This document shows, piece after piece, positions 1 through 12,302 of a DNA stretch of 64,000 nt. The number at the start of each line of letters is the position of its first letter. The stretch's first letter is position 1. Below the pieces are notes generated by a model that did no database searches, had not been told where the DNA came from, and saw nothing but the letters and a program-made list of their open reading frames with translations. Made by a program: the position numbers and the translations under genes. The stretch comes from Ustulina deusta (lineage: Eukaryota > Ascomycota > Sordariomycetes > Xylariales > Xylariaceae): assembly GCA_023159155.1 (NCBI GenBank), contig JAJNNX010000023.1, forward strand, positions 558,001 to 622,000, given 5' to 3'.

Positions 1-3000
1 TAAAATATTTTATAATTATAAATATTTTTTGATCTAAAGTTCTATAGTTTAATTCTATATCAGTAAACTTATAAAAATAAAACATAACAAGATATTATTT
101 ACTTTAACTATTTTTTTAGAAAAAGTTTTTTGTTAGCGCTGCTTTAAAAAAATTAGTTTTTATTAATATTTACTTTTTAAAGTTAAAATATATAAAAAAA
201 ATAGCTTTCCTAAATAAATCTTAAAGCTTTTTAAAAGCTTTTATTATAAGACGGTCTAAAAAAATTTAACTTTTTTTTGTTTTAGTTGCGCTTTTTTTTA
301 AATACTAAATTAAAAAAGCAGCAACTTAAAAATACTTTTTAATAAAGCGCTAATAAAAGTTATAAAACTTTAAAAACTATTATAGCTTATAATAAAAATT
401 AAAAAATAGTTATTATTTAATTATATTAATATAACTAAAGTTTATTTTAATATTTTAACTAGATATAATATATTTAAAAAATTTAAGTTTTTTTTAGTAG
501 AACTAATATTTTAAAAGCTTAGTATATAGCTTAGCATTTTAAAGTTTTTTAATAACTTTCTAAATATATTTTATATAAAATTTTTTATTTATAAAAAATA
601 TAAAAATATTATTTAAATATATAATATAAAATATATTTAAAATATTATTAAGTACTTTATATATATAGTTTTAAAAAATAGCAGAAATATTATATAAACC
701 TATAAATATAACTAAAAATTTATAATAGCTATAACATATATAAAAAGCTATTTTTTAATTATTTTTTTTTTAATTTAGATATAATAATAAACGTTTTTAA
801 AATTAATCTTAATAAATATTTTAGTATATATAAATCTATCTATTAATTCTAAAATAAAATAAAAAGTGTAGCAATTCTTTTATATAATATAGTTAAATTT
901 TTTATAGTTTATATATAGTTTTAAACTTTTATTTTTTTTAAAAACAAATAAAATAAAAGCCCTAGCTAAGCTTTTAAATTTTTATATTTTTTTATTAGCT
1001 ATTATTTTTATAAATTATTTTTAAAATTTTTTAAGTTTGTTCTAGGCTAATAAATAAATAAAATAATAAAATACTATAGTATTATTTTATAAATTAATTA
1101 TTAAGTTTTTTTATTTAAAATATAAAAAAATGCTAGCTTTATTAGTATTAAAAAAATTAGCTAAGTTATAAAATTTTGGCAAAATATCCTTAAAACTAGT
1201 ATAATTTTTTTTAGTTTTTAATTTTTTTAACCAAAAAAGTTTAAAAAAATATATAATAGCTTAGTAATATTTTTTATTTTTATAAATTTTAGCAAATTAA
1301 TAAACTATAATTAACTTAAAATGCTTAAGCTTTAAGCTATAAAACTAGCGATTTAAATTTAAATTAAATATAATTTTTTAGTTTTTTAATATAGTTTAAA
1401 AAAAAAGTACTAGATTTTTTTTTAATTAATTATTTTAGTTAATAGTAATGCAAGTATGCCAAAATTTTTAAGTTACTTTATAATTATTAATAAATTTATA
1501 AATAACTTAATAAACGCTATAACTAAAAAATCTATTTTTAGTAATATATTATAAAATATAAATATAAAATAAAGCTTTTTTTAGTTTGTTATATAAAGCA
1601 AAAATATAATTAATATAATTATATTTAGTATAAAAATCTAAATTAATAAATATTTTTAATAAAGGTTTTTTTGGGCTAGTAAAATAAATATTATATAAAA
1701 TATAAAATTAATACAAAATAAATATAAAAAGTTATAGTTTTAGCCTAGGCTTTATAGCTAAAATTAAAACTATTTTTTATTTTTTTAATTATTATTTAAA
1801 TATTTATTAAAATATACTAAAAAATTATATAAATAATTTTAGTCCAAATAATAATTGTTTTTTTATAAATAATAAAACGTATTAAATTTTTTTTGTTTTT
1901 AATCTAACTAAGTTTTTTAAATCTAACATTTTTGATTTTTTAGTAAGTATTATTAGTTAGGTTTTTTATAGTTATAACTAATATAACCTATTTTTTTGCA
2001 ATTAAAATAGAAAAAGTTCTAAATATTATTATTTTGCCTTAGGCAATTATTAGGGTTATTTTATAGCTATTTCTAGAATATATTAGAAATATATTAGCTA
2101 AACTATTTAAAAAGTAATAACTTCCTAAATATATAATTATTAAAAGGTTACTAATTTAGATAAGGTTGCTTTAGCTAATTATAGTATTAATAACTATTTT
2201 AGCTCTAAACTATATTATAGTACTTTTAGTTTTAGTAAAAATAATCCTTATTATTAAAATATTTTTATTTAAAAAAGCTTTAATATTATTGCTAATTTTA
2301 AGGTTTATTAGTATTAGTTCGGTTAATATTTAAATATAAAAGTTTTTATTAAAGTTTTATAGTTCTAAAAGCAAAAATTATTAGTTTTTAATAATGTTAT
2401 ACTATATTTACTATTATTAATCTTTTTTAAAATAATAAATTATTAAAATTTATAATTTTTTATTAAAGCAAATTAATTAATTTTTAATAATATAATATAG
2501 CTTTTTTATTATTGCTTTATTATTTTTTTTAAATCTTAATCTAAAATAAATATTAATTAAATATTTTAAAGTTTTAATTAGCTTATTATTAAGCTTTTTT
2601 AACTACTAGCTAATATTTATAATAATAAAAATTAATTAGCAAATTAAAGTTTTAGTCTAATTAACAAAAGTTTTTTAATTAAATTTATAAAAAAAACAAT
2701 CCTAGCGCGCTTTTTTTCTAAAAAAAATTTAATACTAATTTTTATAATTCTAGTTTATTTTATTAACTATATAAATAATTTAAATCTAAGCTTATTAAAA
2801 CTTTTTTTATAAATTTTTAAATATAGATTTTAATTTTTTAATCTATTTAATTTACTAGTTATAAATAAACTATATAATAAATAAAAAATATTTAAATTTT
2901 AAAAAATAACTAAAATTAATGTTTAATTTTTTATTATTATTGTAGTATTTATAATAATAAAATAATTAATAATTAGAACTGCCTAGATCTAACTTGTTAA

Positions 3001-6000
3001 ATAACAAAAAAAAAATAAAAAAGTAAATAATAGGTTAGAATTAAAAAAGTTATATTGTTTTTAGTACTAACTTTTGTGTTCTAGATAGGAAATATAAAAA
3101 AAATTTAAAAATTTAAAAAATTTAAAGTTTTTTAGATCTTTAGCTTTTTTTTAATATTTATATTTTCTAAGTTTTTGTTTTAATATTAATTTATATACGT
3201 TTATAAGTTAAGATTTTTTTGATTTAAAAACGGATTATTTTTGTTTTTTTAGCTGTTTACTTATTTTTTTAAGTTCTATTTTAAGCTAAATGTTTTATTA
3301 TAATAAAAATTAGTTAGTACTTTTAAATCGTAAAGTATTATTATTATTTTAATAATTAAGTATTAAACTATTACTAAGCTTTAATTTTTAATTTTTATCT
3401 AAAAAAAAATTAATATAGTTTTATTAACTATTTATAGCTAATTTGTTTTTTTTAAAAAGCATTAATTTAGTTAATAGTCCAGGTTTTTTAAAAGCTATTA
3501 TATAAATATATTATAAGTAACTTTAAAAAAAAGCTTTAAAATTGTTATAAATAAAAAGTTTACAAAATCAAATATAATATATAAAGAAATAAATTATATA
3601 TTTAGTAAAGTTAGCTTACAAAACTAAAACTTATAAAAAAAAGATTTTCTATTAAAGTAGGTATAGATATGGTATATATATATAGTAAGTGTGCACCGGT
3701 CCTAGTATGCTAGGCATAACAAAATTATATATAAAGTTTAAAACAAAAAAAATAAATATTTTAATTGTTTTAGTATTTATTAATATAAAAACAGAATTAT
3801 TAGTTTAGTTTTTAATTAGTTAATTTTATTACTTTTTAGGTTTAAAAGTAATAAGTATTACTAAAATAGTACTTAATATTTATAAAACTATTAATTATTA
3901 CTATAAACTTAAAAATAAATAGTTTTATATTATTTAATATTTATATATCTAGTATACTAAAAAATCTATATAAATTTTTATAATATTATATAGTTAATAA
4001 TTTTATAATATTTATTTTTTTACTAAATAAAATTATAATTAAATAGCTAAACTTGTTTATAAATACTTATATATAATTATAACTTTATTAGTTAAATAAT
4101 ATATTTTTATTATTTATTACTATATATTATTATATTATAGCTAGTATAAATAATAAATAAAAAAAACTAGAAGTTTTATTTTATTGTATTTTGTTTTTTT
4201 TATAATTATAATAATTATATTTTAAATAAAACTAATATTATTTTTGTTTTAATATTTTAATTATTTTGTATTAATTTTAATATATAATAATTAAAAATAT
4301 ATAAGCTTTTTAAATTAAAGCTATATAAAAAAAAATAGTCCTATTTAAAGTAACCTTAAGTATATATAGCTTTTTATTTTTATTTTTTAGATTTTATAGC
4401 TAGTTTTTTTGTTTAATTAAGTTTATTAAATTGGCTTTTTAAAAAATATTAAATAAAAGGTTTATAATTAATATAAAACCTAATATTTTATTAAATAGAA
4501 CTAATATTATTATTATTATTTTTTTTTTAGCTTTAATTATAAAAAGCTTAGTTATTTTTTTTAATAAAATATTAGCTATTATATTTTTTTGTTCTAATTA
4601 GTATTAAAAAATAATATTAAAATTTAATAAAAAATTAGCTTAGTATATTTATTATATTAATAAAATCTATTTATTTAAAAAATATAATAAAATTTAATAA
4701 TTAGTTATTATAAAAAACTTAGTTCTAAAAAGCTTTAAGTAATAATATTTTAAAGTTTATATTATTACTAAAAATTTATAGTTTTAAATTAAATAAGCTT
4801 GTTTAATTAGCATTATTATTTTAAAAAAATATTTTATAAACTTTTAAGTTATATTTTTTTATTGCTACTAAATAATTTTTTTTATTATATTATATAAAAT
4901 ATTTATTTTTATTTATATTAGTTAGCCGGGCTTAAAAAAAGCTAAAATAAATATTTTATATATTAGCAATTTTATATATTTAAAAGCTTGTTTTTATTTT
5001 AGTCCTATTATAAATAGCTTGTTTTTTTTTAATAATTAATTTAGAAACGTAGCAATTTTACTAATATAATAAATAAATATATAAATATAATTATAAAACT
5101 TAAAAAATAACTAGATTAATTTAGTATTTTTAAAATTATTAAAATTTTAATTTAGAATTGTTTAAATTTTTATAAAATTAATTCTAATTTTTATTTTAGT
5201 TTTTATAACTATTTTTAAATAATTAATAATAAATATATTAAAATAAAACTTTCTAATATTTTTTTAATATTTAGCTTAATATAAACAATAGATTATTTTT
5301 TTATAATAAGTTTAGTACTATTTTTTAATTTTAAAATAAATTAAAATATTATTTATATAAATATTTGCAAATTTGTTTAAAATTTTTTAAATTTATATAT
5401 TAATAAAAGTTTGCTACTAAGCAGGTTTTATTTTTAAACTAAATAATAAGATTTTTTATTAAAATATTCTTTTATAAGTTTAAAAAAAAATAATATAATT
5501 TTATAATTAATAATAATTAATAAAAAGCTTTAATAATATTTAGTTTTATAAAACAAATAATATTATTAATATTTAAAACTAGTATAATTTAGTTTTTTAA
5601 ATATATATTTTTTTATTAATAATTAATTATAAATTTATATTTTATTTAATAAAATTTATAACTAATAACTTATTTATAAACTTTTTTTTAAATAAAATAA
5701 ACTATATAAATATTTAATATTATTATTAAGTTCTAGTACTATATTAAATTTTAGTTATAATAATAGCAAAATTTTAGATTTTTTTTTAAATAAAATCTTT
5801 TTAAATATAATAGCTAAAAAAACAAAAAGCTTTATACTAACTTTATATATTTAAAAAAAAAATTTAAAATAAAATTAGTTTATTATTAAAAAATTTTTAT
5901 AGTACTACTTAATTAATCTAAATCTATTTTTTTTATAAAATATTAATTATTTTTAAATTTTTTTTAATTATTACAAACTTAATTATAATAAGCTTTTTTA

Positions 6001-7601
6001 AAATTTTTTCAGTTAGTTATTTTTATTTATTTTAATAGAAATAATTTTAAAAGTTTTATATAATTTTTTTAATAGTAGCTTGGTTTTTATTTTTTTAGAA
6101 ATTATTATATAAACTCTTTTTGTTTTAGGTTTAAAAATCTTAAATCTTTTTTATATTTTTTTAGTTTTAATTATCCTTAAAATAATTATTTTATTTTTAA
6201 AAAATTGTTATAATATTTAATAATATTTTTTTATATTTTTAAGTTTATATTTTATTATTTATAGTTAAAAAGTTTAATTATAATTATTAATAAAAATTAA
6301 GCTAATAAAAATAAATTATTTAGCTAGATTAATTATTATTTTTAGGTTTTTATTAAAATAATTTATTTTATTAATTATTTAATACTAATAATAATATTAT
6401 AACTAAAATTAATAACTTAAAACGTTTAGTTTTTAAATTATTAATTATTAATTTTTATAATATATATTAAATATTTATAAACTTTGCTAATTATTTTGTT
6501 TTAGTAGTTATAAAGCTTTTAAAGTTTAGCTAAACAAACTATTTTTATTTTTAACTATTGTTTAACTTATTATATAAACTTATAACTAATTATTAAAAAA
6601 ATATAAGCTTTAATATTATATAAAATTAAATTTTTTATTTTAATACTATTAATTTATAATTAAGTAAATATTTTAAAAATAATTAATTTATTTTAATTAT
6701 ATATTTTAGTTAAAATAAATAAAAAAACTAATAAAAAAAATTTCTATTAGTTTTATGTATTTTTTAAATTAGATAAATTATTAAAGCTATTTTTATTATA
6801 GCTTTTTTTTACTAATTAAATATTTAAAACTTTAAGCTTTTAATTAAAATAATTAACTAATATATATTTTTTTTTATTATAAATAAAACAGGTTTTATTA
6901 TTTTAATAGGCTTTTTTTTTATAGTTAGCGCTTATTTTAATTATTTTAAAATAAATATTTTAGAACTTTTAAAATTAGCTAAAAATTAATAAATAAGTTT
7001 ATTAAAAGCTTAATTATTTAAGTTAGATTTTTATTTAATTAAACTAATAAGTTTAGTTTATTAATAGTTTTTATAAACTTATTTAATATTATATATTAAT
7101 TTAATAATTTTATTAATAAATAATTTATAAAAAATATTTAAATTTATAAAAGCTTTATATAGATTTTTTTTAAATTTATATAAAAATAGTTCTATAATTT
7201 ATATTTTTATTATAATTTAATAAATTAATATTTTTAAGCTGAACTATTAAATATAAAAATAAACTTATTAATATTTTTATTAGTTTTATATATATAAACG
7301 TAAAATATTTTATAAATAATAACTATTTAATTAAAATTATAATAAACTATTAATAAAACTTAAATTATTTTAGTAATATTATTAAATAATTTTTTAATTA
7401 AATAAAAATATATTTTTATTAATTTTTTAATATATTTTTTTAATTAGCTTATAATATATTAAAATTAATTATTTTTAGTTTAAAATATAATAATTTTTTT
7501 ATTTAGCTTTTTTATTAATTTATAAACCTAGTTATTAAATAAAGCTTTATTTTTTATAAACTTATTAAGATTAGTTTTTTTATATTTTAGTTTTTTTAGT
7601 A
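1..7601. repeat. AT-rich RIP-decayed repeat block (part 1)
   Basis: Extremely AT-rich DNA in which TA steps dominate and CA/TG steps are scarce, with stop codons in every frame and no ORF worth naming. This is the composition left by repeat-induced point mutation of transposons in ascomycetes. No element family can be recognised by eye in this part. A small less-mutated patch near 3685-3720 (around GTGCACCGGTCC) stands out from the surroundings. Nothing here looks like a gene, rRNA or telomere repeat. Decayed retroelements are the likeliest source, and a centromere-like block is possible; I cannot decide. Confidence 0.8.
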
Positions 7602-8494
7602 TAAATAAGGTTTAAAGCACTAAAAAATAAACTAATAAAATAAAAAACAAATAAAGCAATAAAACTAAAAAGTTTAAAATTAATATTTTTTATTATATTT
7701 TTTATTATTAAATTATAATTATTTTTTAAAAATATTAAAATAAACATGTTAAAAAATTAATATTTTTTTTTTATTTATTAAAAAAGTTTTATTAAAACTA
7801 ATATAAAGTTATAAGCTTATATAGCTATAATATTTATTAATATATTTTTAAATATATTATTTATTTTAAGTTGTTTTAGTTCTAGTTTAAATTTTGTTTT
7901 TTTAGGTTTTAACTTTTTGTTTTTTTTAAATTTTTTTTAAGTATTAGTTTGTTTAAAACATTTATAAAAAAATCTAATGCTTAATTTTCTTTTTTTTTTA
8001 TAAAATTTTTTTAATTGTTTAAAAACTAAAAATAAAATAAAAATATTTAAAATTAGGTTTTTTATAAATTATTAGCTTTTAAATAATATAAAAATTAAAA
8101 GTTTTATTAAAATTATATTAAAATTAAATTTATATTATAAAATATATAATTTTTTATATTAATATATAATTAAAAAAAAAAGTTTATTTCTGTTTTGCTA
8201 ATTATAATAAAATAAAAAATATATATTTATTAAATATTTATTAATAAATAATTAATACGCTTAAAGTAGTATTATAATTAGTTAAATAAAGCTTTTATAG
8301 TTAGTTTATTAATATTATAAACAAAAATTTTAAACTAAAAAAAAAAAAAAAAATAGAGTTTATAGGGTGGGTAGATATAGACTTTGTGTGTGTGGCTGCA
8401 GAGTTATGGGTTGGTCCGTACGTAGACTTTCTATTTTATTGCCATGTGGGTCTGGAGTCCTTGCGGGTCTTGCTAAGACTGTACTAACCGTTAT
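7602..8494. repeat. RIP-decayed repeat unit, copy 1 (least mutated 3' end)
   Basis: First of three adjacent copies of a ~0.9 kb unit. It opens with a GTTTAAAGC-like start followed by AATAAACTAATAAAATAAA and closes with a segment containing GTTGGTCC (8410). The last ~150 bp keep Cs and Gs that have become T and A in the other two copies, so this end is closest to the ancestral sequence. No coding capacity remains. Confidence 0.75.
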
Positions 8495-8622
8495 ATAAAT
8501 AGGGTTTAAAGCGCTAAAAAATAAACTAATAAAATAAAAAATAAATAAAGCAGTAAAACTAAAAAGTTTAAAATTAATATTTTTAAATATATTTTTTGTT
8601 GGATTAATCGTACGCAATTATG

Positions 8623-8644
8623 GACCCCTTCGTACGAAGGGGTC
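8623..8644. repeat. Perfect 22 bp palindrome
   Basis: Perfect inverted repeat centred on CGTACG with arms GACCCCTT / AAGGGGTC. It is nearly identical to the palindrome at 8694-8713, and both lie inside the 256 bp inserted element. Confidence 0.85.
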
Positions 8645-8693
8645 TAGCCAAGGGGGGTCTAGGCCAAGGGGTCCGGCCAGGGACCACCTACAG

Positions 8694-8713
8694 ACCCCTC
8701 CGTACGGAGGGGT
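8694..8713. repeat. Perfect 20 bp palindrome, sister of 8623-8644
   Basis: Arms ACCCCTC / GAGGGGT around CGTACG, differing from the first palindrome by a compensated base pair (T-A to C-G), so symmetry is preserved. This suggests either selection for the fold or copying of one arm from the other. Confidence 0.85.
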
Positions 8714-8810
8714 ATATAGGGGACTCCCACCTCCCCATTTCCTTCCTTTCTCTCCTTCCTTTTGAGTGTGGCATATAGTGAATAGACTGTATTCCACCAA
8801 CCTTGCAGGC

Positions 8811-8842
8811 ATGTACTGCTGCCTTGGAAATATGCAGTACAT
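8811..8842. repeat. Hairpin near the 3' end of the inserted element
   Basis: ATGTACTGC (8811-8819) and GCAGTACAT (8834-8842) are perfect 9 bp inverted arms with a 14 nt loop. They lie just inside the right end of the element. Confidence 0.7.
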
Positions 8843-9652
8843 TCCATTCAAACATTTTTTATTATTAAATTATAGTTATTTTTTAAAAATATTAAAATAA
8901 ATATATTAAAAAATTAGCGCTTTAATTTTTTTATTTATTAAAAAAATTCTACTAAAACTAATATAAAATTATAAGTTTATATAGCTATAATATTTTTTAA
9001 TATATTTTTAAATATATTATTTATTTTAAATTATTTTAGCTTTAGTTTAAATTTTATTTTTTTAAATTTTAACTTTTTATTTTTTTTAGATTTTTTTTTA
9101 AATATTAGTTTGTTTAAAATGTTTATAAAAAAATTTAAGACTTAAATTTTTTTTTTTTTTATAAATTTTTTTAAAATTATCTAATAATAAAAAACTAGCT
9201 ATACTTAAAAATTAAAGTTGTTCTAATTATTTAAAAACTAAAAATAAAATAAAAATATTTAAAATTAAGTTTTTTATAAGTTATTAGTTTTTAAATAATA
9301 TAAAAATTAAAAATTTTATTAAAGTTATATTAAAGTTAAGTTTATATTATAAAATATATAATTTTTTATATTAAATATATAACTAAAAAAAAAAGTTTAT
9401 TTATATTTTGCTAATTATAATAAAATAAAAATATATATATTTATTAAATATTTATTAATAAATAATTAATAAAATTAAAATAATGTTATAATTAGTTAAA
9501 TAAAACTTTTATAGCTAGTTTATTAATATTATAAATAAAAATTTTATATATATAGCTGCAAAGTTATAAGTTGGTCCGTATATAAACTTTTTATTTTATT
9601 GCTATATAGGTCTAGAATTTTTGCAGGTCTTGCTAAAACTATACTAACTATT

Positions 9653-10516
9653 ATATAAAGCGCTAAAAAATAAACTAATAGAACAAAAAGTAAATAGAGC
9701 AGCAAAACTAGAAAGTTTAAAGTTAATATTTTTAAATATATTTTTTATTATTAAATTATAATTATTTTTTAAAAATATTAAAATAAATATAATAAAAAAT
9801 TAATATTTTATTTGTTTTATTTATTAAAAAAGTTTTATTAGAACTAATATAAAATTATAAGCTTATATTATTATAGTTTTTATTAATATATTTTTAAGTA
9901 TATTATTTATTTTAAATAATTTTAGTTTTAGTTTAGATTTTATTTTTTTAAGCTTTAATTTTTTGTTTTTTTTATAATTTTTTTTAAATATTAGTTCGCT
10001 TAAAATGTTTATAAAAAAGTTTAATATAAAATAATTTTTTTTTTATAAAAAAAAAAATTTCAAAATTATCTAATAATAAAAAGCTAGCTATACTTAAAAA
10101 CTAGAAATAAAATAAAAATATTTAAAATTAAGTTTTTTATAAATTATTAGTTTTTAAATAGTATAAAAATTAAAAGTTTTATTAAAGTTATATTAAAGTT
10201 AGGTTTATATTATAAAATATATAATTTTTTATATTAAATATATAATTAAAAAAAAAAGTTTATTTATATTTTATTAATTATAATAAAATAAAAAATATAT
10301 ATTTATTAAATATTTATTAATAAATAATTAGAAAACTTAAAGTAGTATTATAATTAATTAAGTAAAATTTTTATAGCTAGTTTATTAATACTATAAATAA
10401 AAACTTTATATATATAGCTATAAAGTTATAGGTTGGTCTATGCATAGACTTTCTATTTTATTGCTATATAGGTCTAGAGTTTTTATAAGTCTTGCTAAAA
10501 CTATATTAACTATTAT
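9653..10516. repeat. RIP-decayed repeat unit, copy 3
   Basis: Third copy, the most heavily converted to A and T. It starts at AAGCGCTAAAAAATAAAC and closes with GTTGGTCT (10432) and the same following words as copies 1 and 2. It has the empty target site (continuous ATTTTTT followed by ATTATTAAAT near 9750) that proves the copy 2 insertion. Confidence 0.7.
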
Positions 10517-12269
10517 AAAAACTATATAAAAATAACTTTTTTAATAAAAAATAAACATAATTAAATATATAAAAAATATATTAATATATATCTAGATCTA
10601 TATATTAATTAATAATATAGTAATAATTTAAGTTTTATTAGTTTATATATAAAAAAGCTAAAATATTAGTAATATACTAAAATAAACATATATAATAAAA
10701 AAATAAATATATATATTAATATATAGTATTATAATAAGCTAATAATTATTAAAATTATTTATTAGCAGTAATACTATATAATAGTTGCTATTCTAGCTAA
10801 TAATTTTTAGCGTATAACTATTATTACTAAAGAACTAAATTATATTTATTATATAAATATATATATATATATAGTATATAAAAATAAATAAATATATAAA
10901 ACAGAAAATTTTAGAAAATAACAAAAAAATAAAAAAAATAAAAAATTTAAGCAATCTTTTATATATAAGTCTTTTTATATATAAACTAACCTAATTTCTA
11001 ATTAGTTAACTTTTTTTTGTATAAATAACCTGCCTAATTAGCTAAATATAAGCAATTTTAAAAGCTTTTAATTAGTAACTACTTATATAAGGCCTATTAA
11101 CTAGATAAGCTAACTAATTATAAACTTTGCTATTATATAAAGCAAAAGCAGATATTTAGCTTTAATTTAAATAGTTACTAAATAATGTTTAGCTTATAGT
11201 TTTTAACTAACTATATAGCTAAAGCAGTAGTTTTGTAATATTGTTGTATAACTTTATTAAAAAAAATGATTTATTAACTTAGTAGCTATATATATAAACT
11301 AAATTATTAATTTAGTTGCTTTTTTAGTAATTAAATTTATGTATATATATTTAAGTAGTTATATAGTTATTTTTATTTTTTTTATATAACGGATAGTTAT
11401 AACTAAAAAAAAAATAGCTAATATTAAAATAACTAGTATTAGTTATAACTTTATTGTATAACTTATATAAAATATAAATTTATGCTTGGTTTCTATATAA
11501 ATATTAGCTGAACTTCGGCCGAACAAAAAAGACCTTATTTTTTATTATTATGTTAGCTTATATAATAACGTAAGCCTTTATATAAATATAAAAAACTTAT
11601 GCTTTATATAAACATTTTTTTTTCTTTCGATATAAATAATATAATATATAATAGATTATATTCTATTTATATATATTATTTGTTTGTTTTATATACGATA
11701 TATCGTATATAGCCTATTTAATATATATAATATTATTAATAATTTTAATTTTAAAAAATAATAATATAATAATTATAATAATATAAAATAATATAAATAA
11801 AACTTAAAATTAAAAATTTTTTAGCTTTATTATAATTTTTTTTGACTTAAAACCTTTGTTTATAATATTAATATATATTATATAATTAATTATAAATATT
11901 AAATATTATAAAAACTTTATATATATATAAAAAAACGTTTTTAAAAAAACTTTTAAAAAACTTATTATTATATAATTAAAAAATTATTTTTAATATATAA
12001 TGTTATAAATTATAAATAAAAATAATTATAATAGTTAATTTATAAATAATATTTTTAGATAAAATAAACTTTAAATTAAACTAATTATAAACTTTTTAAT
12101 AATAATAATCCCGTTAATATATATTTAAATAATTATTATATATATTATATTTATTACTACTTTTAAATATTATTTATTATATTAATATAAATAAAGCTAC
12201 TAAAGTAGCCCTACTTAAAAAAGTGTGTTAAATTTAATAGTTAGTAAAAGTATTAAGAAAAGCTTTTAA
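10517..12269. repeat. AT-rich RIP-decayed repeat block (part 2)
   Basis: Continues the AT-rich composition without the 0.9 kb unit. It contains a 20 bp perfect palindrome around CGATATATCG (11691-11710) and a small GC patch TTCGGCCGAA near 11515. No ORF or RNA gene was recognised. Base composition switches abruptly to that of the rest of the window at about 12270. Confidence 0.75.
11691..11710. repeat. 20 bp palindrome in AT-rich DNA
   Basis: Perfect palindrome built on ATATACGATA and its complement. In DNA this AT-rich, chance palindromes are common, but the two CG pairs make it less trivial. Confidence 0.6.
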
Positions 12270-12280
12270 TGGACCCCCCT

Positions 12281-12302
12281 GGGGGGGGGGGGGGGGGGGG
12301 GG
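12281..12302. repeat. G22 homopolymer at the edge of the AT-rich block
   Basis: Twenty-two consecutive G preceded by GGACCCCCCT and followed by TACCCC, exactly at the AT-rich/normal boundary. The true length is uncertain because homopolymers of this size are often misread. The preceding TAATGGACCCC resembles the TTATGGACCCC found in the 8.6 kb insertion. Confidence 0.7.

Larger units (their letters stand above)
8598..8853. mobile_element. MITE-like insertion with 7 bp target duplication
   Basis: A balanced-composition island of 256 bp inside AT-rich repeat copy 2. It is flanked by ATTTTTT on both sides (8591-8597 and 8854-8860), and copy 3 has the uninterrupted site with a single ATTTTTT. 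Its ends are imperfect inverted repeats (GTTGGATT at the left; GTTTGAAT reading in from the right). Inside are two related palindromes around CGTACG and a 9 bp hairpin arm pair. There is no coding capacity: short frames through it start at TTG or are interrupted by flanking DNA. It shows little RIP, so it entered after the host repeat had decayed. Family unknown. The target duplication is partly a T run, so its exact length is uncertain. Confidence 0.65.
8495..9652. repeat. RIP-decayed repeat unit, copy 2 (carries an insertion)
   Basis: Second copy of the unit, aligned with copy 1 from the shared GTTTAAAGCGCTAAAAAATA start to the closing segment (GTTGGTCC at 9570). It is longer than the others mainly because a 256 bp element sits at 8598-8853; removing it and one ATTTTTT restores the continuous sequence seen in copy 3. 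Differences from copy 1 in the closing segment are C-to-T and G-to-A transitions, as RIP predicts. Confidence 0.75.

Noticed and set aside
1..12269. AT-rich block as inserted mitochondrial DNA
   Set aside because: No mitochondrial gene or tRNA seen, and the internal copies differ by RIP-type transitions, which explains the composition.
12281..12302. G22 tract as a telomere
   Set aside because: No TTAGGG repeats nearby, and ordinary DNA continues on the right.
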